Below are positions 51,505-60,129 of a stretch of 64,000 nt of DNA, in pieces. A model generated the notes under the pieces. That model ran no database searches. It saw nothing but the letters and a program-made list of their open reading frames with translations, and was not told where the DNA came from. A program made the translations under genes and the position numbers. Position 1 is the first letter of the stretch; each line of letters opens with the position of its first letter. This DNA is from an uncultured Oscillospiraceae bacterium (lineage in GTDB: Bacteria; Bacillota; Clostridia; Oscillospirales; Oscillospiraceae), in NCBI GenBank assembly GCA_934589155.1, contig CAKTNP010000004.1, positions 1-64,000 of the forward strand, in the 5' to 3' direction.

Positions 51505-51533
51505 ATTATATCCCTATATTCCCACTATGTCAA
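51505..51533 (-). promoter_or_regulatory. Consensus promoter of the suf operon
   Basis: Minus-strand TTGACA (51528-51533), exactly 17 bases, TATAAT (51505-51510): both hexamers are perfect consensus, so strong expression must be held in check by a repressor. Confidence 0.93.
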
Positions 51534-51601
51534 TAGGAGTTCGGCCGGAAATCGGGCCCTTCCGCCCGGATTCCTTGGGGATTTTGCCGAAATAGGGAGC
51601 T

Positions 51602-51630
51602 GCCCCCGTTTTCCAAAGGAAAACGGGGGC
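51602..51630 (-). terminator. Hairpin after the ParB-like gene
   Basis: A perfect 13-bp stem GCCCCCGTTTTCC (51602-51614) with 51618-51630, just after the gene stop; no T run follows. Confidence 0.6.
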
Positions 51631-51637
51631 GAATCTC

Positions 51638-52012
51638 TCAAAGGTCCCTGCCGAACAGGTCCTCCATGATTTTGCGGTAGGTTTCTTCCTCGTAATTTTC
51701 AATGTAGCGGATGTGCTCCTCCCGGGTGAGGAAATAAACCGGCAGCCGGTCCACGTGCAGGGCCCGGGCCTTGTACAGCCGGTGGTTTCCGTCCAGGAGC
51801 TTATACTTGCCCTCTTGCAGCTCCGCCAGGATCAGGGGTTTTGTCAGGTCCGTCTCCATGGCGTATTCCGGGTCCCCGTGGAAGGGGTTCCCCTCCGCCA
51901 GCTCCGTTATGCTGCGGGAGACCACCCGGAAGGAGGCCGAATCCTCCAGCATTCTGCCGATGTTCCACAAAAGGCTGCCGCTTTCGGTACCCATCTGATA
52001 TTTCTGTTCCAT
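51638..52012 (-). CDS. ParB/Srx-fold small protein
   Basis: A 124-residue soluble protein. The middle part, KPLILAELQEGKYKLLDGNHRLYKARAL, matches the ParB N-terminal/sulfiredoxin fold, where D-G-x-H-R is the nucleotide-binding motif of ParB CTPases and related enzymes. It lacks the helix-turn-helix of ParB, so it is not a segregation protein. Similar stand-alone domains are often uncharacterised. GAGGTGAAAC precedes the ATG. It is monocistronic, between the suf operon and ileS. Confidence 0.7.
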   Translation of the reverse strand: MEQKYQMGTESGSLLWNIGRMLEDSASFRVVSRSITELAEGNPFHGDPEYAMETDLTKPLILAELQEGKYKLLDGNHRLYKARALHVDRLPVYFLTREEHIRYIENYEEETYRKIMEDLFGRDL

Positions 52013-52129
52013 GTTTCACCTCAAAGTCTTTTCGCCCCGGCGGTAGAATCGGGCCGAAATGCGCCGGCTTTCAGTCCTTCCTCTTTCCGGAAGCCGAAAG
52101 GCGCCCCGCACAGCGGGGCGCCTTTGAGG

Positions 52130-54931
52130 TTACAGTTCCACGGGCAGGGCCGCCACCACGGCGGCGCACCGGGGGCAGAGTCCGTTCTCGTCCGGGGTTT
52201 CGGAGTGCATCCAGCAGCGGGGGCACTTGGTGCCCCGGGCTTCCGTCACGGCGATGGTGAGGCCGGGGAAGTTCTGGCCCTGGCCCACGGCGGCGCCGGC
52301 AGGGGGCTCCTCGTTCTCCGTGCAGGAGGACACGATGAGGATCTCCGCCAGGTCCAGGTGGGACACGGCCTCCAAAGCGGCCTTTGCCGCCTCATCCTTG
52401 GCGGACAGAGCCACGTGGGCCTCCAGAGCCTTGCCGATGCGCTTGTCGGCCCGGGCGGCCTCCAGAACGCCGTTCACGTCGCTGCGCAGAGCCATGACCG
52501 CGGCCCAGGGCTCCATCTTCTCCTGGGGCAGGGCATAGGCGTCCATGTTTTCCGGCATCTGGTTCAGCACCACGTTCCGACCATCGTCGCTGTCCCGGTG
52601 GGGCATAGCCAGCCAGATCTCGTTGCAGGTGAAGGCCAGGATGGGGGCGAAGAGCTTGGCCATGGCGTCCACGATCAGGAACAGAGCGGTCTGGGCGCTG
52701 CGGCGGGCCAGGCTGTCCCGGCCGTCGCAGTACAGGCGGTCCTTGATAATGTCCAGGTAGAAGCTGGACAGCTCCACCACGCAGAAATCGTTGATGGCAT
52801 GGGACACCGTGTGGAATTCGTAATTGTCATAAGCCTTCCGGCAGACGGCAATGAGGCTGCCCAGCCGGGTCAGGACCCACCGGTCCAGCTCCTCCATGTC
52901 CTCGGGCGCCACCAGGTGATTGGCATCAAAGCCGTCCAGGTTGCCCAGGCAGTACCGGGCGGTGTTCCGGAATTTCAGATAGTTCTGGCTCAGCTGCTTG
53001 AAGATCTCCACAGAGCAGCGCACATCGGCGTGATAGTCGGAGGAGCCTGCCCACAGACGGACGATGTCGGCGCCGTACTGCTGGATCAGCTCATTGGGGT
53101 CCATGCCGTTGCCCAGGGATTTGTGCATGGCCCGGCCCTCGCCGTCCACGGTCCAGCCGTGGGTCAGCACCTGCTTGAAGGGAGCACCCTTGCCCAGGGC
53201 GCCTACGGAGGTCAAGAGGCTGGACTGGAACCAGCCGCGGTACTGGTCCGCGCCCTCCAGGTACACATCCGCGGGCCACAGCTCCGGGCTGTCGTGCATG
53301 AGGGAGGCGTAGTGGGTGGAGCCGGAGTCGAACCAGCCGTCCAGAGTATCCGTCTCCTTGTCGAATTCCTTGCCGCCGCAGTGGGGGCAGGTGAGGCCCT
53401 GGGGGATCAGCTCCATGGCATCCTTCTCGAACCAGACGTTGGTGCCGTTCTCGCCGAAGAGCTTGGAAATATGGTCAATGGTCTCGGGAGTGCAGACGGG
53501 CTTGCCGCAGTCCTTGCAGTAGAACACGGGGATGGGCAGGCCCCACCGGCGCTGCCGGGAGATGCACCAGTCGTTCCGCTCCCGGATCATGGACACCATC
53601 CGGTCCTTGCCCCAGGCGGGGAGCCAGCGCACGTTGTCGCAGGCGGCCACGGCCTCGTCCTTGAAGGACTCCACGGAGCAGAACCACTGGGGGGTGGCCC
53701 GGAAGATGATGGGGTGCTTGCACCGCCAGCAGTGGGGGTAGGAGTGGACGATCTCCTCGGAGGCGAAGAGAACGCCGGCGTCCTTCATATCCTGGAGGAT
53801 CACAGGGTTGGACTCGTCGGTCTTCATGCCGGCGTACTTGCCGGCGTAGTCCGTGTGGCGGCCCTGGTCATCCACGGGAACGATCAGGTCCATGCCGTAA
53901 CGCATACAGGTCTGATAGTCGTCGGCGCCGAAGCCGGGAGCCGTGTGGACACAGCCGGTACCGGAATCCATGGTGACATACTCGGCGTTGACCAGGCGGC
54001 TGTCCTTGGGCAGGAAGGGGTGCCGGGCCTGCATATTCTCAAAGAAGCTGCCGGGGAACCGGCCGATGACCTCATAATTTTTGATACCGCCGATGGCCAT
54101 GACCTTGTCCAGCAGGGCCTCGGCCATGATATAGGTCTCGCCGTTGTCGGCCTTGGCCAGGACGTACTCCTCCCTGGGGTGCAGGCAGATGGCCATGTTG
54201 CCGGGCAGGGTCCAGATGGTGGTGGTCCAGATCACGAAGAAGGTCTTGGTGAGGTCGTAATCCTTCAGCTTGCCCAGGTCGTCCTTCATGGGGAACTTCA
54301 CATAGACGGAGGTGCAGGGATCATCCTGGTACTCGATCTCCGCCTCGGCCAGGGCGGTCTCATCCTTGGGGCACCAGTACACGGGCTTCAGGCCCTTGTA
54401 GATGTAGCCCTTCTGGTACATGGCCCCGAAAACCTTCACTTCCTCGGCCTCAAAGTGCTTGTCCATGGTCTTATAGGGGTGCTTCCAGTCCCCCAGAACG
54501 CCCAGCCGCTTGAAGCCCGCCATCTGCCGGTCGATATAGGTCTGGGCAAACTCATGGCAGGCGGTGCGGAACTCCGGCACGGGCATGGCCTTGTGGTTCA
54601 GCTTGTTCTTCTTGATGATGGCGGACTCGATGGGCATGCCGTGGTTGTCCCAGCCGGGGACATAGGGGGTGTAGTGGCCCCGCATGGCGGCGGACCGGAC
54701 GATAAAGTCCTTCAGCGTCTTATTCAGAGCATGGCCCATGTGAATGTCGCCGTTGGAGAAGGGAGGGCCGTCATGGAGTACGAAGGGGGGCAGGTCCTTA
54801 TTCTTCTTCAGCAGCTCCTCGTACAGGTCCATGTCGTACCAGCTTTTGAGCATTTCCGGCTCCCGCTTGGGCAGGCCCGCCCGCATAGGGAAGTCGGTCT
54901 TTGGCAGATTGATGGTCTTGTTATAATCCAT
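52130..54931 (-). CDS. ileS: Isoleucyl-tRNA synthetase
   Basis: Charges tRNA-Ile. The 933-residue class I synthetase has HMGH (H64-H67) as its HIGH motif, the editing domain with GWDNHGMPIE and the TWT...GCVHTAPGFGADDY strings, and a C-terminal zinc ribbon CPRCWMHSETPDENGLCPRC. The KMSKS loop reads AMHKSLGN near residue 600: its last Lys and Ser are kept, the first Lys is Ala. GGAGGAAGATTTTCA precedes the ATG, and a T-box leader upstream controls transcription by uncharged tRNA-Ile. Confidence 0.96.
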   Translation of the reverse strand: MDYNKTINLPKTDFPMRAGLPKREPEMLKSWYDMDLYEELLKKNKDLPPFVLHDGPPFSNGDIHMGHALNKTLKDFIVRSAAMRGHYTPYVPGWDNHGMPIESAIIKKNKLNHKAMPVPEFRTACHEFAQTYIDRQMAGFKRLGVLGDWKHPYKTMDKHFEAEEVKVFGAMYQKGYIYKGLKPVYWCPKDETALAEAEIEYQDDPCTSVYVKFPMKDDLGKLKDYDLTKTFFVIWTTTIWTLPGNMAICLHPREEYVLAKADNGETYIMAEALLDKVMAIGGIKNYEVIGRFPGSFFENMQARHPFLPKDSRLVNAEYVTMDSGTGCVHTAPGFGADDYQTCMRYGMDLIVPVDDQGRHTDYAGKYAGMKTDESNPVILQDMKDAGVLFASEEIVHSYPHCWRCKHPIIFRATPQWFCSVESFKDEAVAACDNVRWLPAWGKDRMVSMIRERNDWCISRQRRWGLPIPVFYCKDCGKPVCTPETIDHISKLFGENGTNVWFEKDAMELIPQGLTCPHCGGKEFDKETDTLDGWFDSGSTHYASLMHDSPELWPADVYLEGADQYRGWFQSSLLTSVGALGKGAPFKQVLTHGWTVDGEGRAMHKSLGNGMDPNELIQQYGADIVRLWAGSSDYHADVRCSVEIFKQLSQNYLKFRNTARYCLGNLDGFDANHLVAPEDMEELDRWVLTRLGSLIAVCRKAYDNYEFHTVSHAINDFCVVELSSFYLDIIKDRLYCDGRDSLARRSAQTALFLIVDAMAKLFAPILAFTCNEIWLAMPHRDSDDGRNVVLNQMPENMDAYALPQEKMEPWAAVMALRSDVNGVLEAARADKRIGKALEAHVALSAKDEAAKAALEAVSHLDLAEILIVSSCTENEEPPAGAAVGQGQNFPGLTIAVTEARGTKCPRCWMHSETPDENGLCPRCAAVVAALPVEL

Positions 54932-55029
54932 TGAAAATCTTCCTCCGTTGTCTTGATTTTATCTGTATAATTTATGCTTTCTTCGGCGGCATTCCAAAGT
55001 TTGACGAATTTCAGGCTGCCGCCGCATAT

Positions 55030-55262
55030 AAAAAACGTCCTTTGCCTCCTACAAAGAGACAAAGGACGCTTCCTCTGCGGTACCACTCTTCTTGCCGGTC
55101 GCCCGGCCCCTCATGCGATGGGATATCGGCCATCCGCCGTCCCGGCTTACTGCTTTCTGCCGGGCCGCTCCGAGGGGATATCCGATTCCCTCCGCCTGCT
55201 GTCTCGCACCGGCCGACAGCTCTCTGAAGGCGGGGCAGGAACGGACCTGTCCTCATCCACGC
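55030..55262 (-). promoter_or_regulatory. T-box riboswitch of ileS
   Basis: On the minus strand the T-box itself is AGAGTGGTACCGCAG (55075-55089), a near-consensus match. Stem I begins near 55262 with CAGAGAGCTGTCGG and GGTGCGAGACAG, and the specifier bulge GGATATCCCC gives ATC (55177-55179), an isoleucine codon, matching the gene. Terminator: CGTCCTTTG/CAAAGGACG (55036-55044, 55060-55068) followed by six T. Uncharged tRNA-Ile would pair with the specifier and T-box and prevent termination. Confidence 0.95.
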
Positions 55263-55286
55263 GTTATACCTTATAAAAAACGGACG

Positions 55287-56003
55287 TTAGTCCTTGGTGG
55301 GATCGTAGTTCTTGCCGAACTGCAGGTTCGTGAACTTGCTGGTAATGCTCTCCGGCCGGTTCAGCCGCCCGGTGGTCCGGGGAATGGGCTTCTCCTCAGG
55401 GGCGGAGCCCACCAGCTTTTCCAGATTCTGGGCGATCTCGTCGGCCACGGCGTCAGCCTCGGACTGGGTCTGGTCGGCCTGGGGCCGGACCTGAGGCGCC
55501 GCGGGGGCAGCGGGCGCTGCCGGAGCAGCAGGGGCGGCCTTGGGGGCCAGATCCTCGGCGCTCTTGGCCTTGCGGATCCGGTCCATGCAGGCGGCCAGCT
55601 GGGCCTCAATCTGGGCGATGGTCCGGTTGGCCTCGGCCTTGGCGGCCTCCACCCGGGCGGACTCCGCCGCGATCTGGCTGTCGGCGTTCTTGGCCTTTTC
55701 ACTGGCGTCCTGCTCCGCCTGGTGCAGCATGGCCTTGCACTTGGCCTCGGCCTCCCGCACCATATCCTCGCTGGTCTTCTGGGCGGCCAGCAGGGTCTGC
55801 TTCATTTTATTCTCGTTGGCCCGCTGCTCCTCCAGCTTTTCCACCAAGACCCGCATCTTGCTCTTGAGCAGGGCGTTTTCCTTATACAAAGTCACATAGT
55901 CCTGGGTCAGGGGCTCCAGGAGCTCGTCCACGGAGGCCATGTCATAGCCGCCGAATACGGCCTTTTCAAAAGTGATCTGATCGATCTGCTGCGGTGTAAA
56001 CAT
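55287..56003 (-). CDS. divIVA: DivIVA-domain division-site/pole protein
   Basis: A coiled-coil protein that binds negatively curved membrane and recruits division or polar factors. The N-terminal lipid-binding domain (about 1-60, TPQQIDQITFEKAVFGGYDMASVDELLEPL) matches DivIVA, followed by long coiled coils (35-75 and 80-145), a Pro/Ala linker (PAAPAAPAAPAAP, about 158-172) and a variable tail. 238 residues. AAGGGGAATCGTAA precedes the ATG. It sits 21 bases after sepF, in the usual Gram-positive order ending in ileS. Confidence 0.93.
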   Translation of the reverse strand: MFTPQQIDQITFEKAVFGGYDMASVDELLEPLTQDYVTLYKENALLKSKMRVLVEKLEEQRANENKMKQTLLAAQKTSEDMVREAEAKCKAMLHQAEQDASEKAKNADSQIAAESARVEAAKAEANRTIAQIEAQLAACMDRIRKAKSAEDLAPKAAPAAPAAPAAPAAPQVRPQADQTQSEADAVADEIAQNLEKLVGSAPEEKPIPRTTGRLNRPESITSKFTNLQFGKNYDPTKD

Positions 56004-56024
56004 TTACGATTCCCCTTTTATCTC

Positions 56025-56528
56025 TTAAAAATACATGCCGTTGTTTTCCAGCTCTTCCATCACGTCGCCCATGATGTCCACGCCGAAGGGGGTCACGAGA
56101 TAGGTGGAGGTGGCCACCTTTTTGATCTTGCCGTCCAGAGCGTAAGCACAGCCGGACAGGAAGTCCACCAGCCGCCGGGCCACGTTCTTCTCGGTCTGCT
56201 CCAGGTTCAAAAGCACCGCCCGGCGCTCCCGGAGATGGTCGGCGATCTGGCCCACGGAATCAAAGCTGTCGGGCCGGACCAGCACCACCTGAAGCTGGGT
56301 GGAGGCGTTGATGTTCACCACCCGGCTGCCGCTGCTGCTGGCCACGGGGCTGTAGCTGTCGGAAGAGGAGCCGTAGGCGGGGGTGTTGTCGTCTACCACC
56401 GCGGGGCTCCGGCGGGTATGGGAGACGGCGTCATCCTCGCCGCCCTCGTCATAATCGTCGTCGCCATAATATTCATCGTCGTCATCGTACGGCTTCGTCA
56501 GTTTCTTCAGTTCGTCCAAAAAGCCCAT
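56025..56528 (-). CDS. sepF: Cell division protein SepF
   Basis: SepF anchors and bundles FtsZ at the membrane. The 167-residue protein has the N-terminal membrane-binding helix (MGFLDELKKLT), a disordered Asp/Tyr-rich linker (about 14-60) and the C-terminal SepF/DUF552 domain (about 78-165) with VVLVRPDSFDSVGQIADHLRERRAVLLNLE. AGGAGGACATACCAAC precedes the ATG. It follows yggS by 31 bases. Confidence 0.95.
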   Translation of the reverse strand: MGFLDELKKLTKPYDDDDEYYGDDDYDEGGEDDAVSHTRRSPAVVDDNTPAYGSSSDSYSPVASSSGSRVVNINASTQLQVVLVRPDSFDSVGQIADHLRERRAVLLNLEQTEKNVARRLVDFLSGCAYALDGKIKKVATSTYLVTPFGVDIMGDVMEELENNGMYF

Positions 56529-56559
56529 GTTGGTATGTCCTCCTAGTATCTATTGTCAA

Positions 56560-57264
56560 TCAAGGCTGATCGTAGTGTCTCGGTCCAAAGATCCCGGTTC
56601 CCACCCGGATCATGGTGCTGCCGCAGGCAATGGCATCCTCGAAATCGTCGGTCATACCCATAGACAGGTGCACCACGGATACATTATCCTCTTTTTTTCT
56701 ACTTATGTCAACAAAAAGGTTACACATTTCTGAAAAAAATCTCAAATTTTCTCCCGGGAAGTGGGAGATTGGGGGGATGGCCATCAGGCCCCGGAGGAAA
56801 AGATCGGGATATCTGCCAAAATCTTCCACGATTTCCGGGACCTTTTCCGGGGCGAAGCCGGACTTGGCGGCCTCGCCGCCGATGTTCACCTCTAAAAGGA
56901 TCTCCTGGCGGATGCCCTGGCGCCGGGCCTCGGCCTGGAGGGCCTCCAGCAGCTCCGTCCGGTCCACGGACTGGATGAGATCCACCTTGCCCACCACCTG
57001 GCGGACCTTGTTCCGCTGCAAATGACCTATGAAGTGGACCGGGGCCCCCACATAGGCGTTTTCCCCCAGCTTGGCCGTCAGCTCCTGGACCCGGTTTTCC
57101 CCGCAGCAGTCCACCCCGGCGGCAATGGCCTGCCGGACGGCGGCGGCGTCGTTCATTTTCGTGGCGGCACACAGGGCGATGTCCCCGGGATCCCGCCCCG
57201 CCCGCTCCGCCGCCCGGGCCATTCGCTCCCGAACGGCGGCGATATTCTCCGCAATGGCGCTCAT
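56560..57264 (-). CDS. YggS/PLPBP pyridoxal phosphate homeostasis protein
   Basis: A single-domain alanine-racemase-fold protein that binds PLP and buffers its supply. The PLP Lys is in LCAATKMNDAAAVRQAI near residue 34; GENRVQE, FIGHLQRNKVR and the C-terminal LSMGMTDDFEDAI blocks are family-typical. I chose ATG 57264, after GGGAGGTTGAGTAT; the longer frame passes through the hfq terminator. 234 residues. It is the first gene of yggS-sepF-divIVA; the ylmG and ylmH genes usually found in this cluster are absent. Confidence 0.94.
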   Translation of the reverse strand: MSAIAENIAAVRERMARAAERAGRDPGDIALCAATKMNDAAAVRQAIAAGVDCCGENRVQELTAKLGENAYVGAPVHFIGHLQRNKVRQVVGKVDLIQSVDRTELLEALQAEARRQGIRQEILLEVNIGGEAAKSGFAPEKVPEIVEDFGRYPDLFLRGLMAIPPISHFPGENLRFFSEMCNLFVDISRKKEDNVSVVHLSMGMTDDFEDAIACGSTMIRVGTGIFGPRHYDQP

Positions 57265-57280
57265 ATACTCAACCTCCCAT

Positions 57281-57313
57281 AAAAAAACAAGCGGCCGCAG
57301 ACGCGGCCGCTTG
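57281..57313 (-). terminator. Terminator of miaA-hfq
   Basis: CAAGCGGCCGC (57288-57298) pairs perfectly with GCGGCCGCTTG (57303-57313), followed on the minus strand by seven T. The tail touches the ribosome binding site of yggS, so some read-through may feed that gene. Confidence 0.9.
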
Positions 57314-57320
57314 TTCCGGT

Positions 57321-57548
57321 TCAAACGGGCGTTCCGGCCCGCAGCGGCCGGATGGGGACCAGGGTGGAGATGGCGTGCTTGTAGATCATCTGCTGTTTTC
57401 CCTCGGAAACCAGCAGCACCACGAAGCTGTCGAACCCCGTAACGGTCCCCCGCAGCTGAAAGCCGTTCATCAGGAACAGGGTCACGGGGACCCGCTCCTT
57501 CCGAACCTCGTTCAGCACCGCATCCTGTAAATTGATCTCCGCTGACAT
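57321..57548 (-). CDS. hfq: RNA chaperone Hfq
   Basis: A hexameric RNA-binding protein that matches small RNAs with mRNAs. The 75-residue chain has both Sm motifs: [30 protein letters not shown], with the ring-forming Gln-Asp, and the Sm2 motif [10 protein letters not shown] with the conserved Lys-His. AAAGAAGGAATACAT precedes the ATG. It follows miaA by 37 bases, the same pairing as in E. coli and many Firmicutes. Confidence 0.96.
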   Translation of the reverse strand: MSAEINLQDAVLNEVRKERVPVTLFLMNGFQLRGTVTGFDSFVVLLVSEGKQQMIYKHAISTLVPIRPLRAGTPV

Positions 57549-57585
57549 ATGTATTCCTTCTTTCTGTTGGGATACCTATATCTTA

Positions 57586-58527
57586 TCACGGAGCTTTGTC
57601 GAAAAAAGGAATTTCCCGGCAGGCCCAGGCAAAAATCGAAGAAAAATCCTGATTTTCCTCCTGGTAGAACCAGCGGGTCTTTTCGTTCCGCCGGAACCAG
57701 GTCAGCTGACGCTTGGCATAGCGCCGGGAGGAACGCTTGATCTCCTCGATGGCCTGCTCCCGGGTGATCTCTCCCCGGAGGGCCGCCATAGGCTCCTTAT
57801 AGCCGATGGCCTGGAGGGCCGTAGCCTTCTCCGGAACCCCGGAGGTCAGAAGGGCCTGTACCTCGTCCCAGAGTCCCGCCGCCGCCATTTCGTCCACCCG
57901 CCGGTCGATCCTGGCATACAAGACCTGTCGGTCCCGGTAGTCCAGGCCCAGGTAAATGGGGTCATATTTGTTGGGAATGGCCTTTGTCCGCTCATTGTGG
58001 GCGGTAATGGTCTCCCCGGTCTCCAGATAAACCTCCAGGGCCCGGATGATCCGCTTTTCGTCAGAGGGGTGGAGCCGCCGGGCCGACGCCGGGTCCGCGG
58101 TCCGGAGCTGCCGAAGCAGGGGCTCGATGCCCTCCCGCCGGGCCCGCTCCTCCAGGGCCTGCCGGACCCCGGTCTGGGGCAGGGGAGCGAAGCCACTGCC
58201 CCGAACCAGTGCGTCCATATACAGCCCGGTGCCCCCCGCCAGGATGGCGGTTTTTCCTCGGGCCAGAATATCCTCTAAGATCGGGTCCGCCAGCTCTACG
58301 AATCTCCCGGCGGAGAAGGGCTCCCAGGGCTCCGCCGCGTCCATCATATGGTGGGGGATCCCCTGGCGCTCGGAAGGACCCGGCTTTGCCGTGCCGATGT
58401 CCATACGGCGGTAGACCTGCATGGAGTCGCAGGACAGAACCTCCCCGTCCAGGGCCTTGGCCAGCTCCACCGCCAGCCGGGTTTTTCCGGAGGCCGTAGG
58501 CCCCACGATGCAGACGATCCGGTCCAC
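57586..58527 (-). CDS. miaA: tRNA dimethylallyltransferase MiaA
   Basis: Adds a dimethylallyl group to A37 of tRNAs that read UNN codons. The P-loop is GPTASGKT (near residue 9), then SCDSMQVYRRMDIGTAKP for tRNA binding, and RYAKRQLTWFRRN near the C-terminus. 313 residues. Start is GTG 58527, after AGAGAGGAGGCC. Its product is the substrate of MiaB, encoded at 60.3 kb. Confidence 0.96.
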   Translation of the reverse strand: MDRIVCIVGPTASGKTRLAVELAKALDGEVLSCDSMQVYRRMDIGTAKPGPSERQGIPHHMMDAAEPWEPFSAGRFVELADPILEDILARGKTAILAGGTGLYMDALVRGSGFAPLPQTGVRQALEERARREGIEPLLRQLRTADPASARRLHPSDEKRIIRALEVYLETGETITAHNERTKAIPNKYDPIYLGLDYRDRQVLYARIDRRVDEMAAAGLWDEVQALLTSGVPEKATALQAIGYKEPMAALRGEITREQAIEEIKRSSRRYAKRQLTWFRRNEKTRWFYQEENQDFSSIFAWACREIPFFDKAP

Positions 58528-58547
58528 GGCCGGGCCTCCTCTCTTTT

Positions 58548-60077
58548 TTAGCCTTGGGCGGCCTCCGTAGCGGCGGTAGCCGCCTGGGTTCCCTCCGTCT
58601 GGCTTCCGGTGTCCTCCGGGGTCTGGCCGGTTTCACCGGAGCCCGTGTCCTCGGAAACCGTCAGGTTCTCGGGCCGGGCCAGAAGGATCCGGCTGTAATC
58701 CACCTCATGGGGGTGGGCCTCCATGGGACCCGTCAGCAGCTTGTCGCCCATTTCCGTCAGGTACTCGGTTTTGGCCTTGGCCTCCCAGTACAGATCCTCG
58801 CCGGCGGAGACGAAGTACATCACATGATAGCCGAAGCTGGTCTTGACGATGCCGGTGTCGCCCACGGCCCGGCCTGCCTCAAAGCACCAGTCGTTGAACT
58901 CCTCCAACATGTCGCCGGGAGCCACATCCTCGTACAGGCCCCCCAGGGTGTTGGAGCCGGGATCCGTGGAGTACTCCTTGGCCAGCTCGGAGAAGCTCTC
59001 CTCCGTGGCGTCGCCGGCCTTCCAGGTCTCCAGGAGCTCCTGGGCCTTGGCCTCGGCGGCGGCCCACTCCTCGTCGGAATAGGTGGTCTGACCGCTCTCA
59101 TCGGTGGTGCCGCCCTCCGGGGAGATGAGAATGTGCCTCACGTTGATGGTGGCGGGGGTGTCGTCCTTCATGACCCCATCGGACTCAAATTCCTCCTGGT
59201 GCTCGTCATAATACTGCTCCAACACCTCCCGGCCGGTGTCCAGATTGGTGTACTCCTGGGAGTAGTACATATAGGCGGTGTAGTACAGGGTCATATAATT
59301 GAGATAGTCGGCATAGGTCACGTTGGCGCCGAAGTCCGACTGGACCATGGCGTCCACGGAGTCAAAGCCGTTGCTCTGGGCCTGGGTCTGGAGCTCGGAC
59401 TCCATGTTGTCCAGGTTCTCCCGGACCTCGTCGCTGAGGGTGAAGCCCGCCTTCTCGGCCTCGATGCACAGGGACTGGAACTGGGCCCAGGTGCTCAGGG
59501 CGTTGTCAATAAAGTACTGCTCCCAGGTCTTGCCCTCGGTCATAGACTGCTGGGCGCTCAGATCCTTGGTGGTGTCCAGGCCCACATAGCTCAGGTAAGA
59601 GGAGTACTTGTTGAGATAATTGTAGTACTCCATCCAGTAGAAGACCTCAAACTGGCCGTTGGTCAGGGTCCGGTCCTCCATCCGGGCAATGACCTTGCCC
59701 GCATTGCGGCTCTGGGCCGCGGCGTCCGAAGTGTAGCTGGACTTTACTGTCACGTCGTTTTTGCCCATGCCGCTTTTGCCGATCATGTCAAAGGCGCCGA
59801 AGAAGTAGGCAAGGACCCCCGCCACCGCCACGGCCAGAATGACGCACAGGGCAATGACGCCGCCCTTTTTCTTCTTGGGGGCAGGATCTTCCCTGGTCTC
59901 CTCCGTTCCGGGAGCCTCCTCGGTCTCGGGGGCGGCTTCGGCATCGGAAGCGGTCTCGGGGGCGGTCTCGGCGGCGGTGTCCTCCGCCGTCTCCGGAGCC
60001 TCGGCGTTATCCCTGCCGCAGGCGGGGCAGAGGGTGGTCCCCTCCTCCATCTGGGCGTGGCAGAATTTACATTCCAT
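58548..60077 (-). CDS. Membrane-anchored parvulin-type prolyl isomerase with N-terminal zinc ribbon
   Basis: An unusual foldase. The first 24 residues form a zinc ribbon (C3-x2-C6 and C17-x2-C20) on the cytoplasmic side; next come an Ala/Glu/Thr-rich acidic linker (about 25-70), a KKKK stretch and one membrane helix (about 74-96), then a SurA/PrsA-like chaperone domain and a parvulin domain (about 310-420, with VRHILISPEGG, SFSELAKEYSTDPGSNTLGGLY and GDTGIVKTSFGYHVMYF). A Thr/Glu-rich tail ends it. Typical PrsA is a lipoprotein with no ribbon. It probably assists folding of secreted proteins. It heads a minus-strand run with miaA 20 bases downstream. Confidence 0.85.
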   Translation of the reverse strand: MECKFCHAQMEEGTTLCPACGRDNAEAPETAEDTAAETAPETASDAEAAPETEEAPGTEETREDPAPKKKKGGVIALCVILAVAVAGVLAYFFGAFDMIGKSGMGKNDVTVKSSYTSDAAAQSRNAGKVIARMEDRTLTNGQFEVFYWMEYYNYLNKYSSYLSYVGLDTTKDLSAQQSMTEGKTWEQYFIDNALSTWAQFQSLCIEAEKAGFTLSDEVRENLDNMESELQTQAQSNGFDSVDAMVQSDFGANVTYADYLNYMTLYYTAYMYYSQEYTNLDTGREVLEQYYDEHQEEFESDGVMKDDTPATINVRHILISPEGGTTDESGQTTYSDEEWAAAEAKAQELLETWKAGDATEESFSELAKEYSTDPGSNTLGGLYEDVAPGDMLEEFNDWCFEAGRAVGDTGIVKTSFGYHVMYFVSAGEDLYWEAKAKTEYLTEMGDKLLTGPMEAHPHEVDYSRILLARPENLTVSEDTGSGETGQTPEDTGSQTEGTQAATAATEAAQG

Positions 60078-60129
60078 ATTTTTTCCTCATTTCTCCCGGT
60101 TCCCGGGCGATTTTCTTACGAACTTCCAT

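Noticed and set aside
51713-54934. A 1073-codon plus-strand open frame opposite ileS
   Set aside because: It is the mirror of ileS. High GC content and codon bias keep the opposite frame open; its translation is rich in Gly, His, Val and Leu and resembles nothing.
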